A stretch of 6,477 bases of DNA from Parabacteroides sp. (GTDB lineage Bacteria; Bacteroidota; Bacteroidia; Bacteroidales; Tannerellaceae): NCBI GenBank assembly GCA_019411205.1, contig DXRF01000185.1, positions 1 to 6,477 of the forward strand, read 5' to 3'. Below the pieces are notes generated by a model. It saw nothing but the letters and a program-made list of their open reading frames with translations, was not told where the DNA came from and made no database searches. The stretch's first letter is position 1. The number at the start of each line of letters is the position of its first letter. This document shows, piece after piece, positions 1 through 5,779 of the stretch. The position numbers and the translations under genes are program-made.

Positions 1-416
1 AGTTAGGACGAAAAATAGTCCGTACCGAATCGGGACAGGAAAAAGAAGTGAAGGAACCGGACTTTTCTTGCGGCTATATTTCGGTAATTGAAAATGCCTT
101 CGGGTTCAAGCAGGAACTTCCCCTTGTAATAGGCGATAACGTGATCGGCCGTCGTAATAAAGATACTGACGGGGTCGATGTTCCCATCATCACGAGTGAC
201 CCTAGTATGGGCCGTAAGCATTGTGTGATAAATGTGAAAGAAGATAAAGAAGGAAAGCTCGTTTATACATTGCGTGATTTCCCGAGCCTTACCGGGACAT
301 TCTTGTGCAGCGTACTTGTCGGAAAGAAAGAACAGGTGCGGATTGGAGAAGGTGCCATTGTAACGATCGGTGCTACCACTTTTATTCTCCATGTACCGGG
401 CGGAGAGGAAGAGTAG
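1..416 (+). CDS. FHA-domain protein, 5' end outside the window
   Basis: FHA domains are small beta-sandwich folds that usually bind phosphothreonine peptides; this protein's partner is unknown. The frame is open to the left edge (first full codon at 3), giving 137 visible residues. A GTG at 48 could be read as a start, but the in-frame residues before it (LGRKIVRTESGQEKE) look like real protein, so I treat the gene as truncated by the window. Numbering from position 3, the FHA signature is VIGRR (47-51), DPSMGRKHC (66-74), LTGTF (96-100) and a closing strand pair VRIGEGAIVTIGATTFIL (112-129). As I recall them, Bacteroides homologues carry an N-terminal CxxC zinc ribbon before this domain; here that part would lie upstream of the window. 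Two usual phosphate-contact positions are changed: Gly70 where SxxH has Ser, and Thr97 where NG has Asn. The FHA call is firm; function is unknown. Confidence 0.85.
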   Translation, partial: LGRKIVRTESGQEKEVKEPDFSCGYISVIENAFGFKQELPLVIGDNVIGRRNKDTDGVDVPIITSDPSMGRKHCVINVKEDKEGKLVYTLRDFPSLTGTFLCSVLVGKKEQVRIGEGAIVTIGATTFILHVPGGEEE

Positions 417-838
417 CCTTTTCGATTTGAACTTAGATACTGTCCGGAGTGAAACTGACTTCCTGCATCAGGGCGATAAGGGAGATAGGGGGAATTTGGC
501 GTAGGTTTCGGGAGAGATGGATGCAAAAAATCCTTTTCGACTCCGGGGGCAGTAAACTAAGCAAAAGAATCATTATTCGTGACTTTTGTATTAGACTTCG
601 AGTATAAAACAACTCATATCGGGTTTGGCTCACGCCCTTTTACATAAAGAACCACAAAGATATTAAACGAAAGTTTTATTGATTATGGTCAAATAGCCCT
701 TAAGAGATTGTCTGTTAGCCTGTAACCCTTGTATTGTATTAGAATGTAAGTGTTAAATCAGATATTTCGAATGATCTCTCTGACAGATATCTTTTTTATA
801 TGTACTTTTGCAATTGAAAGAGGCAATAAGGTTAATTA
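417..838. other. Intergenic region without a convincing gene
   Basis: About 420 bp separate the FHA stop codon from the next start. Short open frames exist on both strands (for example 450-608 on + from a GTG, and 433-633 on -), but their translations are basic or irregular and resemble no family I know. The left half (about 450-550) is G-rich on the + strand, with G runs at 471-473, 480-482, 488-492 and 510-512. The right half (about 600-838) is AT-rich, as expected for a Bacteroidales promoter region. I see no tRNA or rRNA and no strong terminator after the FHA gene. The heptamer CAGATAT occurs at 759-765 and 784-790, and the palindrome AGATATCT lies at 785-792 just upstream of the likely promoter -7 element; these could be regulatory, but evidence is thin. 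Confidence 0.6.
803..810 (+). promoter_or_regulatory. Probable -7 promoter element of the fsr-like gene
   Basis: TACTTTTG is an exact match to the Bacteroides -7 consensus TAnnTTTG recognised by the primary sigma factor of that phylum. It lies 28 bp before the ATG at 839, which would leave a leader of roughly 20 nt. No clear -33 TTTG is present at the usual distance (about 775-785 reads TCTCTCTGAC), so the promoter may be weak or activator-dependent. The 8-bp palindrome AGATATCT at 785-792 sits where a regulator could act. Confidence 0.55.
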
Positions 839-2044
839 ATGGAACAGAACAAGGTACAGACCACTACGGGGATCACTTTCCGTGTATTGGTTGCTTTGAG
901 CATATGTCATTGTTTGAATGACACGTTACAGTCCGTTATCTCGGCTGTTTATCCACTATTTAAGGAAGATTTAGGGTTGAGCTTTGCCCAGATCGGGTTG
1001 ATAACGCTCGTCCACCAGTCGGCAGCATCTGTATGCCAGCCATTGACGGGACTGTTTTTTGATAAATGGCCTTCGGCATGGTCATTGCCGATAGGTATGA
1101 GTTTTACGCTTGTGGGGTTGTTAAGTCTGGCTTTTGCCAATACGCTGCCATTGGTCCTTTGTTCGGTGGCATTGGTAGGAATCGGTTCGTCGGTCTTCCA
1201 TCCGGAGGCCTCCCGGTTGACATCACTCGCATCGGGTGGAAAGCGAGGGTTGGCGCAATCATTGTTCCAGGTCGGAGGAAATTTGGGTGGATCATTGGGA
1301 CCGTTACTTGCAGCTGTGTTTGTCGCTCCCTACGGGCGGAAGCATATTGCCCTGTTCACAGTCTTGGCCTTTACCGCGATTATGGTGATGATCCCTGTCG
1401 GACATTGGTATAAAGGTCTCCTGTTCCGGTTGAGGAAAGCGGAAGGAGAAACGTTAAAGACGAGTGCCAGCAGGCCGCTCCCGATGGGAAAGACTGTATT
1501 TTCGATAGTGATCCTGTTGATTCTGATCTTTTCCAAATATATTTATATGGCAAGTTTGAACAGCTACTACACCTTCTACCTGATTCATAAATTTGGGATC
1601 AGTGTGCAAGCCTCCCAGCTTTACCTGTTCGTCTTCCTGATTGCAACGGCAATCGGAACACTATTGGGCGGACCGATCGGAGACCGGATAGGGCGGAAGT
1701 ACGTGATCTGGGCCTCTATTTTAGGAGCTGCCCCGTTTACGTTGATCATGCCTCATGTGGAAAACCTATATCTGACTACGGTTCTCAGCTTTTGTGTCGG
1801 CTTGATCTTGTCGTCGGCTTTCCCGGCTATCCTGGTGTATGCACAGGAATTACTACCGTATAAATTAGGCCTGATCTCCGGTCTTTTTTTCGGTTTTGCC
1901 TTCGGAGTAGCGGGGATCGCATCGGCTGTATTGGGGAACATGGCCGACCGGTATGGCATAGAGGCAGTCTATAACGTCTGCGGCTATATGCCTCTTATCG
2001 GATTAGTCACGTGGTTCTTGCCTGACCTTAAGAAGAAACGATAG
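839..2044 (+). CDS. fsr: Fsr-family MFS efflux transporter (fosmidomycin resistance protein type)
   Basis: Inner-membrane major facilitator, expected to exchange protons for drug; in E. coli the family gives resistance to fosmidomycin. The 401-residue protein matches my memory of E. coli Fsr along its whole length and is close to its size. Conserved blocks include HCLNDTLQS (24-32), WSLPIGMSFTLVGL (81-94), GSSVFHPEASR (116-126), GLAQSLFQVGGN (137-148), ILIFSKYIYMAS (228-239), SYYTFYLI (242-249), the MFS motif GDRIGRKYVIW (281-291), LVYAQELLP (332-340) and SGLFFGFAFG (347-356). Hydrophobic segments are consistent with 12 helices split by a basic loop at about 190-215. The ATG at 839 follows ATAAGG (826-831), a modest ribosome-binding match, and a good Bacteroides-type promoter. 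The substrate here is inferred; fosmidomycin itself need not be the natural one. The gene is complete, with no frameshift. Confidence 0.95.
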   Translation: MEQNKVQTTTGITFRVLVALSICHCLNDTLQSVISAVYPLFKEDLGLSFAQIGLITLVHQSAASVCQPLTGLFFDKWPSAWSLPIGMSFTLVGLLSLAFANTLPLVLCSVALVGIGSSVFHPEASRLTSLASGGKRGLAQSLFQVGGNLGGSLGPLLAAVFVAPYGRKHIALFTVLAFTAIMVMIPVGHWYKGLLFRLRKAEGETLKTSASRPLPMGKTVFSIVILLILIFSKYIYMASLNSYYTFYLIHKFGISVQASQLYLFVFLIATAIGTLLGGPIGDRIGRKYVIWASILGAAPFTLIMPHVENLYLTTVLSFCVGLILSSAFPAILVYAQELLPYKLGLISGLFFGFAFGVAGIASAVLGNMADRYGIEAVYNVCGYMPLIGLVTWFLPDLKKKR

Positions 2045-2061
2045 GGAGGAAGGGAACAATA

Positions 2062-2075
2062 AAGGCGATCGCCTT
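2062..2075. repeat. 14-bp perfect GC-rich palindrome (possible hairpin)
   Basis: AAGGCGATCGCCTT reads the same on both strands, 17 bp after the fsr-like stop codon. In RNA it could form a 5-bp stem with a GAUC loop; the downstream TTGTTAT is only partly U-rich, so it would be a weak terminator at best. It could equally be a protein-binding site in the promoter region of the efflux operon. It contains the octamer GCGATCGC, known as HIP1 in cyanobacteria, but a single copy has no such meaning here. Confidence 0.5.
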
Positions 2076-2131
2076 GTTATAAATCATAAATTTCGCACAA
2101 ACTAAATTTAGACGCATTTATGATTTATAAC
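2076..2131. repeat. Perfect 16-bp inverted repeat spanning the start of the TolC-like gene
   Basis: The left arm GTTATAAATCATAAAT (2076-2091) is the exact reverse complement of ATTTATGATTTATAAC (2116-2131), with a 24-nt spacer. Each arm is itself a near tandem repeat (ATTTAT, one base, ATTTAT), so the hexamer occurs four times. The spacer holds a further perfect palindrome, CTAAATTTAG (2102-2111). The ATG at 2120-2122 lies inside the right arm and would pair with CAT at 2085-2087 in a transcript containing both arms. The arms flank the likely promoter of the export operon, so a double operator for a dimeric repressor (such as an unlinked TetR-type protein) or an RNA structure that hides the start codon are both plausible. 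The repeat is seen directly; its role is inference. Confidence 0.75.
2087..2094 (+). promoter_or_regulatory. Candidate -7 promoter element of the export operon
   Basis: TAAATTTC matches TAnnTTTG at 7 of 8 conserved and free positions, 25 bp before the ATG at 2120. A second 7-of-8 match, TAAATTTA, lies at 2103-2110 but is only 9 bp from the start codon. No clear -33 TTTG is visible at the usual distance. The element overlaps the end of the left arm of the inverted repeat, as would be expected if that repeat is an operator. Read-through from the fsr-like gene is an alternative source of transcripts. Confidence 0.3.
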
Positions 2132-3553
2132 TTTACTCACTTCAGTATCGCCCTGCTGTGGCTTCTTCCTGCCTTTGCCTCTGCCCAAACAGAGCCGATG
2201 GACTTGTCGCTGGAGCAATCCCTCATGCTCTTGCAAAGTGAGAACAAAAGTCTCCGGATTGCCGGGAAGGAAGTGGAGCTGGCGAAGAACGAACACCAGA
2301 AGCTCAATGCTTTTTGGTATCCCACTATTGGTGCCGCGGGAGCTTATGTGCATATGTCGAACCCGATAGAAGTACGCCAATCCCTGAACCAGTTCACCGA
2401 TCCGGCGAAAGAATATGTCCATTCTATCTTGCCCAACGACCAGTTTATTTCATCACTTCTCGATAAGATCGGACAAAACACATTGACATTGCCGCTCATT
2501 TCACAAAATGTCACGTCAATCGATGCAAATCTGACCTGGCCTATTTTTACTGGCGGTAAACGCATCTATGCTAGTAAGATCGGTAAGAAGCTTGTCTCTG
2601 TCGCCGAAGTCAACCGCGAACAGGTAAGCGCGAACCAGCAAGCATTGCTGATCGAGAGTTATTTCGGCTTGCGCCTCGGCCAGCGGGTTGTCGAGGTTAA
2701 GGCAGAAACCTACAACTCCCTGAAAATCCATTACGACCAGGCTTTGAAGTTGGAGCGTCAAGGGATGATCAACCGGGCCGAGCGTCTTGTCGCCCAAGTA
2801 AGTATGGAAGAGGCGAAGCGCGAACTCGAATCTGCCCGAAAAGATCTCGAAGTCGCCAGTCAGGCACTCAAGAGCCTGATCAACATTGGAGAAGAACAAG
2901 TGATCCGCACGACGACTTCCCTTTTTATCAACGAAAGTATCCCCTCGGCCAACTATTTCAAGGAGATGATCCCTTTTAACAACTATCTGGTCAACCAACT
3001 GAAGCTACAGGAAAATATCGCCGGCGACCAGTTGAAGATCGGCCGTTCAGGTTACTTACCCAATATCGCCTTGATCGGCAAGCAGACCCTCTATGCGGAC
3101 GGACTCGACAAATACCTCATGCCGCGCACGATGATCGGGGTTGGTTTTACTTGGAACCTCTTCGACGGTTTCGATCGGGAGAAACGTATCCGGCAGGCAC
3201 GTCTGACCAGCCAGTCACTCGCCATCGGAAAAGAGAAAGCCGTGACTGATTTGCAGGTAGGAGTCGATAAGTTCTACTCCCAGATGCAGAATGCGATGGA
3301 TAATGTCAAGGCATTGAATACGACACTTGAGATGAGTAACGAACTGGTCCGCATCCGTGAGAAGTCCTTTAAGGAAGGAATGGCGACCTCTTCGGATGTG
3401 GTAGACACCGAAGTGGTGCTTTCGAAAGTGAAAACAGCTTTCCTACTCGCTTACTACCAGTATGATGTGGCGCTCGCCAATCTCCTGTCCATTTGTGGCA
3501 TTCCCGAAACCTTCCACCAATACCGGATGGATGGTAAAACAGAGATCTTATAA
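2120..3553 (+). CDS. TolC-family outer-membrane efflux channel
   Basis: Outer-membrane component of a tripartite exporter; trimers of this family form a beta-barrel with a long alpha-helical periplasmic tunnel. The 477-residue product begins with a signal peptide (hydrophobic core about 9-20, probable cleavage after ASA at 20-22) and has no lipobox cysteine, so it is not a lipoprotein of the NodT/OprM kind. The n-region has no Lys or Arg, which is slightly unusual. Two internally related halves typical of the OEP family are visible: LSLEQSLMLL (29-38), then SIDANLTWPIFTGGKR (133-148) and a helical stretch at 165-255; then GYLPNIALIG (311-320), GVGFTWNLFDG (340-350) and a second helical stretch at about 353-460 with EGMATSSDVVDTEV (419-432). 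Residues 80-130 form a longer insertion before the first strand pair's return. The start is ATG at 2120, inside an inverted-repeat arm, with no Shine-Dalgarno sequence. It is first in the operon, 18 bp before the adaptor gene. Confidence 0.93.
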   Translation: MIYNFTHFSIALLWLLPAFASAQTEPMDLSLEQSLMLLQSENKSLRIAGKEVELAKNEHQKLNAFWYPTIGAAGAYVHMSNPIEVRQSLNQFTDPAKEYVHSILPNDQFISSLLDKIGQNTLTLPLISQNVTSIDANLTWPIFTGGKRIYASKIGKKLVSVAEVNREQVSANQQALLIESYFGLRLGQRVVEVKAETYNSLKIHYDQALKLERQGMINRAERLVAQVSMEEAKRELESARKDLEVASQALKSLINIGEEQVIRTTTSLFINESIPSANYFKEMIPFNNYLVNQLKLQENIAGDQLKIGRSGYLPNIALIGKQTLYADGLDKYLMPRTMIGVGFTWNLFDGFDREKRIRQARLTSQSLAIGKEKAVTDLQVGVDKFYSQMQNAMDNVKALNTTLEMSNELVRIREKSFKEGMATSSDVVDTEVVLSKVKTAFLLAYYQYDVALANLLSICGIPETFHQYRMDGKTEIL

Positions 3554-3571
3554 ACATAAAACCGTATAATC

Positions 3572-4567
3572 ATGGACAAATCGAAAAAATACCTGACGAT
3601 CTCCTTCATAGTAGTGCTGATCGCCGTAATCATTTTGTCCTTCGCAGGTATGCTCCTGTTGAAGGATAAACCTGTGATCTTGCAGGGACAAATCGAAGCA
3701 ACCGAGATACGCATCTCCGGAAAACTGCCCGGCCGTATTGATACATTCTTAGTAAAGGAAGGACAGAATGTAAAAGCCGGCGATACCCTTGTCGTCATCA
3801 ACAGTCCCGAAGCGCTTGCCAAATACCAGCAAGTGAACGCCCTCGAAAGTATTGCCCGTTTCCAGAACCAGAAGGTAGACGAGGGAACGCGCAAGCAGAT
3901 CGTTGCCACCGTCCAGCAACTTTGGAACAAATCGAAGTCGGACCTCGAACTGGCAAAAACCACCTACAACCGTATTGAAGCCCTGTATAAGGACAGCGTC
4001 GTTTCTTCTCAACGACGGGACGAGGTGAAAGCTTTATATGATGCTGCCGTAGCCGGTGAACGGGCGGCCTGGAACCAATACCAGATGGCGCTTGACGGTG
4101 CCCAGATACAGGATAAAGAGAGTGCCCGCTCTTTGGTGAACGCCGCTAAAGGCACGGTCGAAGAGGTTGCGGCCCTCTTGCAGGATGCCCGTTTGACAGC
4201 TCCGGAATCCGGCCAGATATCGACAATCTTCCCGAAAAGGGGAGAGCTGGTAGGAGCCGGGATGCCCATCATGAACTTGGTCGTGCTTGACGACGTACAT
4301 ATCGTGCTGAATGTCCGTGAAGACCGCCTGCCGTTCTTTCCGATGGGAGGGACGTTTGTTGCCGATGTTCCGGCAATCAACAAAAAGAATATTGAGTTTA
4401 AGATCAATTATGTCAGCCCCTTAGGTAGCTTTGCTACCTGGAAATCGACTAAGCAGACGGGTAGCTATGACCTTCGTACGTTCGAGATACATGCTCTGCC
4501 TGTCGGAAAGGTGGAAGGACTGCGTCCTGGAATGTCGGCATTGGTTGAATTGACAATGGATAATTGA
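3572..4567 (+). CDS. HlyD-family periplasmic adaptor (membrane fusion protein)
   Basis: Links the inner-membrane permeases to the outer-membrane channel. The 331-residue protein has a short basic start (MDKSKK), one membrane anchor at about 8-30, and then the first half of a biotinyl-lipoyl-like domain (GQIEATEIRISGKLPGRID at 39-57, VKEGQNVKAGDTLVVI at 61-76). Residues about 80-205 are charged and helical, fitting the coiled-coil hairpin that contacts the channel tunnel. The lipoyl fold is completed by LTAPESGQISTIFPKRGELV (208-227), followed by beta-barrel strands and the usual C-terminal RPGMSALVEL (318-327). The overall plan resembles E. coli YbhG and YhiI, adaptors of ABC-2 type exporters. 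The start ATG lies 18 bp after the TolC-like stop with no terminator between, so the two are cotranscribed. Its last codons fall in an AT-rich tandem repeat that overlaps the beginning of the next gene's frame. Confidence 0.93.
   Translation: MDKSKKYLTISFIVVLIAVIILSFAGMLLLKDKPVILQGQIEATEIRISGKLPGRIDTFLVKEGQNVKAGDTLVVINSPEALAKYQQVNALESIARFQNQKVDEGTRKQIVATVQQLWNKSKSDLELAKTTYNRIEALYKDSVVSSQRRDEVKALYDAAVAGERAAWNQYQMALDGAQIQDKESARSLVNAAKGTVEEVAALLQDARLTAPESGQISTIFPKRGELVGAGMPIMNLVVLDDVHIVLNVREDRLPFFPMGGTFVADVPAINKKNIEFKINYVSPLGSFATWKSTKQTGSYDLRTFEIHALPVGKVEGLRPGMSALVELTMDN
4423..4439 (+). other. Short perfect hairpin inside the adaptor gene
   Basis: AGGTAGC, loop TTT, GCTACCT: a 7-bp perfect stem within codons for LGSFAT of the HlyD-like protein, extendable by G-U pairs. 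There is no U tract after it, so it is not an intrinsic terminator. It may be chance, or it could affect mRNA stability upstream of the permease genes. It is reported as seen structure only. Confidence 0.4.
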
Positions 4568-4580
4568 TAATGGACAATTT
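4553..4580. repeat. Tandem imperfect 14-bp AT-rich repeat at the adaptor/permease junction
   Basis: ACAATGGATAATTG (4553-4566) is followed directly by ATAATGGACAATTT (4567-4580), matching at 11 of 14 positions. The unit resembles the short AATGGATAATTGA / TGGACAATTG strings that I recall recurring near gene ends in Bacteroides and Parabacteroides genomes; that link is from memory and unverified. Here it supplies the last codons and stop (TGA at 4565-4567) of the adaptor gene and a possible start (ATG at 4570) of the permease gene, giving both genes a Met-Asp-Asn string. Confidence 0.6.
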
Positions 4581-5769
4581 TAAGAATAATATGATGAATA
4601 GTCAATTTGTACGGGTTCTTCGAAGAGAACTTGTACGGATGGTCTCGCGACGTCTCTATTTCGGGGTGTGCATCGTGCTGCCGCTGTTTTGTATCTTCTT
4701 CATGTCCACGATTTTCGGGAACGGACAGATGGAGAACATACCCGTTGGTATTGTCGATAAAGACAATACCTCCATGTCGAGGGAAGTCGTGCGGACCGTC
4801 GAGGCCGTCCCTACTTTCAAGGTTACGCACCGCTATGTCGACGAGACGGCCGCCCGGCGTGCTACCCAGTCGAAAGAGATATACGGCTATCTCGTAATCC
4901 CCGCCGGTTTCACGGCCGATGCCACAGCTGGACGGCAGGCAACGCTTGCCTACTACTACCATTATGCTCTTCTGAGCGTAGGTGGTGAGGTGCGCGGCGC
5001 TTTCGAAACCGTCCTCCGTCAACTTTCGATGGCCCCGATCGTGATACAAGCCACCTCCTTGGGAATCGGGGAGGAGCAGATCACCACCTTTCTGCTTCCC
5101 GTCAAGGCGAGCAGCCATCCTCTGTTCAATCCCGATCTGGACTATTCGGTCTACTTGAGCAATCCTTTCTTCTTTATCCTTTTCCAGGTCATTATCTTGC
5201 TGACAACGGTCTATGTTATTGGTGGTGAGATCAGGTTCGGGACGGGAGCGGAATGGCTCTCGATGGCAGGCGGCAATATCGTGACGGCGGTAGCGGGAAA
5301 GCTGTTGCCCTATACCATTATCTTCAGCCTGATGAGCATATTGGCGAACTACGTCATGTTCGGCCTTATGCACATACCGTTCTCATGTGGTTTCTGGCCG
5401 CTCAACCTTACAGCGATCTTGTTTGTCGTCTCGACACAAGCGCTGGCAGTCTTCATCTTTTCCGTTTTTCCCGTGCTCAGCATCATTATCAGCATTGTAT
5501 CGATGGTCGGTTCGCTCGGTGCAACGCTGTCAGGTGTGACTTTTCCCATGTCTTCGATGTATGCTCCGGTACAGTATGCCTCCTTCCTGTTCCCTGTCCG
5601 CCACTTCACCGAGATATACCAGAACTTGCTTTATGGGGATTACGGCTTTGCTTGGGCCTGGATGAATTACGCTGCGTTGCTCTGCTTCCTTCTTCCCGCG
5701 TTGCTGATGTTGCCACGTCTGAAGAAAGCGATTGTGAACGAAGAGATGTGGAGGCATCTCGTTTCTTAA
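4570..5769 (+). CDS. ABC-2 type transporter permease, first of a pair
   Basis: Inner-membrane subunit of an ABC exporter. From the ATG at 4570 it has 399 residues. A basic N-terminal segment (RVLRRELVRMVSRR, 15-28) leads into a first membrane helix at about 29-48. A large extracytoplasmic domain of about 145 residues follows, opening with IPVGIVDKDNTSMSR (57-71), the hallmark of the ABC2_membrane_3 / YhhJ-YbhS type. About five more hydrophobic segments lie at about 197-219, 237-264, 278-300, 302-325 and 363-383. A conserved-looking PVRHFTEIYQNLLYGD lies at 342-357. The start is uncertain: TTG at 4564 overlaps the adaptor stop, ATG at 4570 follows the stop by two bases, and ATGs at 4591 and 4594 sit just before the first conserved residues (NSQFVRVLRRE). 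The N-terminal codons fall in a tandem repeat, so 4591 or 4594 may be the true start. It needs an ATPase, which is not visible. Confidence 0.9.
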   Translation: MDNFKNNMMNSQFVRVLRRELVRMVSRRLYFGVCIVLPLFCIFFMSTIFGNGQMENIPVGIVDKDNTSMSREVVRTVEAVPTFKVTHRYVDETAARRATQSKEIYGYLVIPAGFTADATAGRQATLAYYYHYALLSVGGEVRGAFETVLRQLSMAPIVIQATSLGIGEEQITTFLLPVKASSHPLFNPDLDYSVYLSNPFFFILFQVIILLTTVYVIGGEIRFGTGAEWLSMAGGNIVTAVAGKLLPYTIIFSLMSILANYVMFGLMHIPFSCGFWPLNLTAILFVVSTQALAVFIFSVFPVLSIIISIVSMVGSLGATLSGVTFPMSSMYAPVQYASFLFPVRHFTEIYQNLLYGDYGFAWAWMNYAALLCFLLPALLMLPRLKKAIVNEEMWRHLVS

Positions 5770-5779
5770 AAAAAGAAAT

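Noticed and set aside
48..50. GTG as the true start of the FHA gene
   Set aside because: The frame stays open to the left edge with protein-like residues, and as I recall them Bacteroides homologues have an N-terminal zinc-ribbon region before this point.
471..512. Possible G-quadruplex
   Set aside because: The last loop would be 17 nt, so the pattern falls outside the usual stable motif; kept only as a note on composition.
417..540. Direct repeat CCTTTTCGA at 417-425 and 532-540
   Set aside because: A 9-mer repeated once in a gap of this size is not far from chance expectation, and nothing else links the two copies.
433..633. Minus-strand open frame of 66 codons, and a + strand GTG frame at 450-608, in the gap after the FHA gene
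   Set aside because: No recognisable family, no promoter or ribosome-binding context, and composition typical of chance translation. Conservation would be needed to revive either.
2066..2073. GCGATCGC octamer as a HIP1 element
   Set aside because: HIP1 has meaning only as a highly repeated word in cyanobacterial genomes; here there is a single copy in what looks like a Bacteroidales genome.
2516..2998. Open frame of 160 codons on the minus strand
   Set aside because: Antisense to the TolC-like gene; the + strand frame is strongly supported, and this one shows no motif or start context.
4465..5373. Open frame of about 300 codons on the minus strand
   Set aside because: It lies antisense to the adaptor end and first permease, whose + strand frame has clear family motifs and membrane helices. 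The minus translation is charged, low in hydrophobic order and matches nothing known to me.
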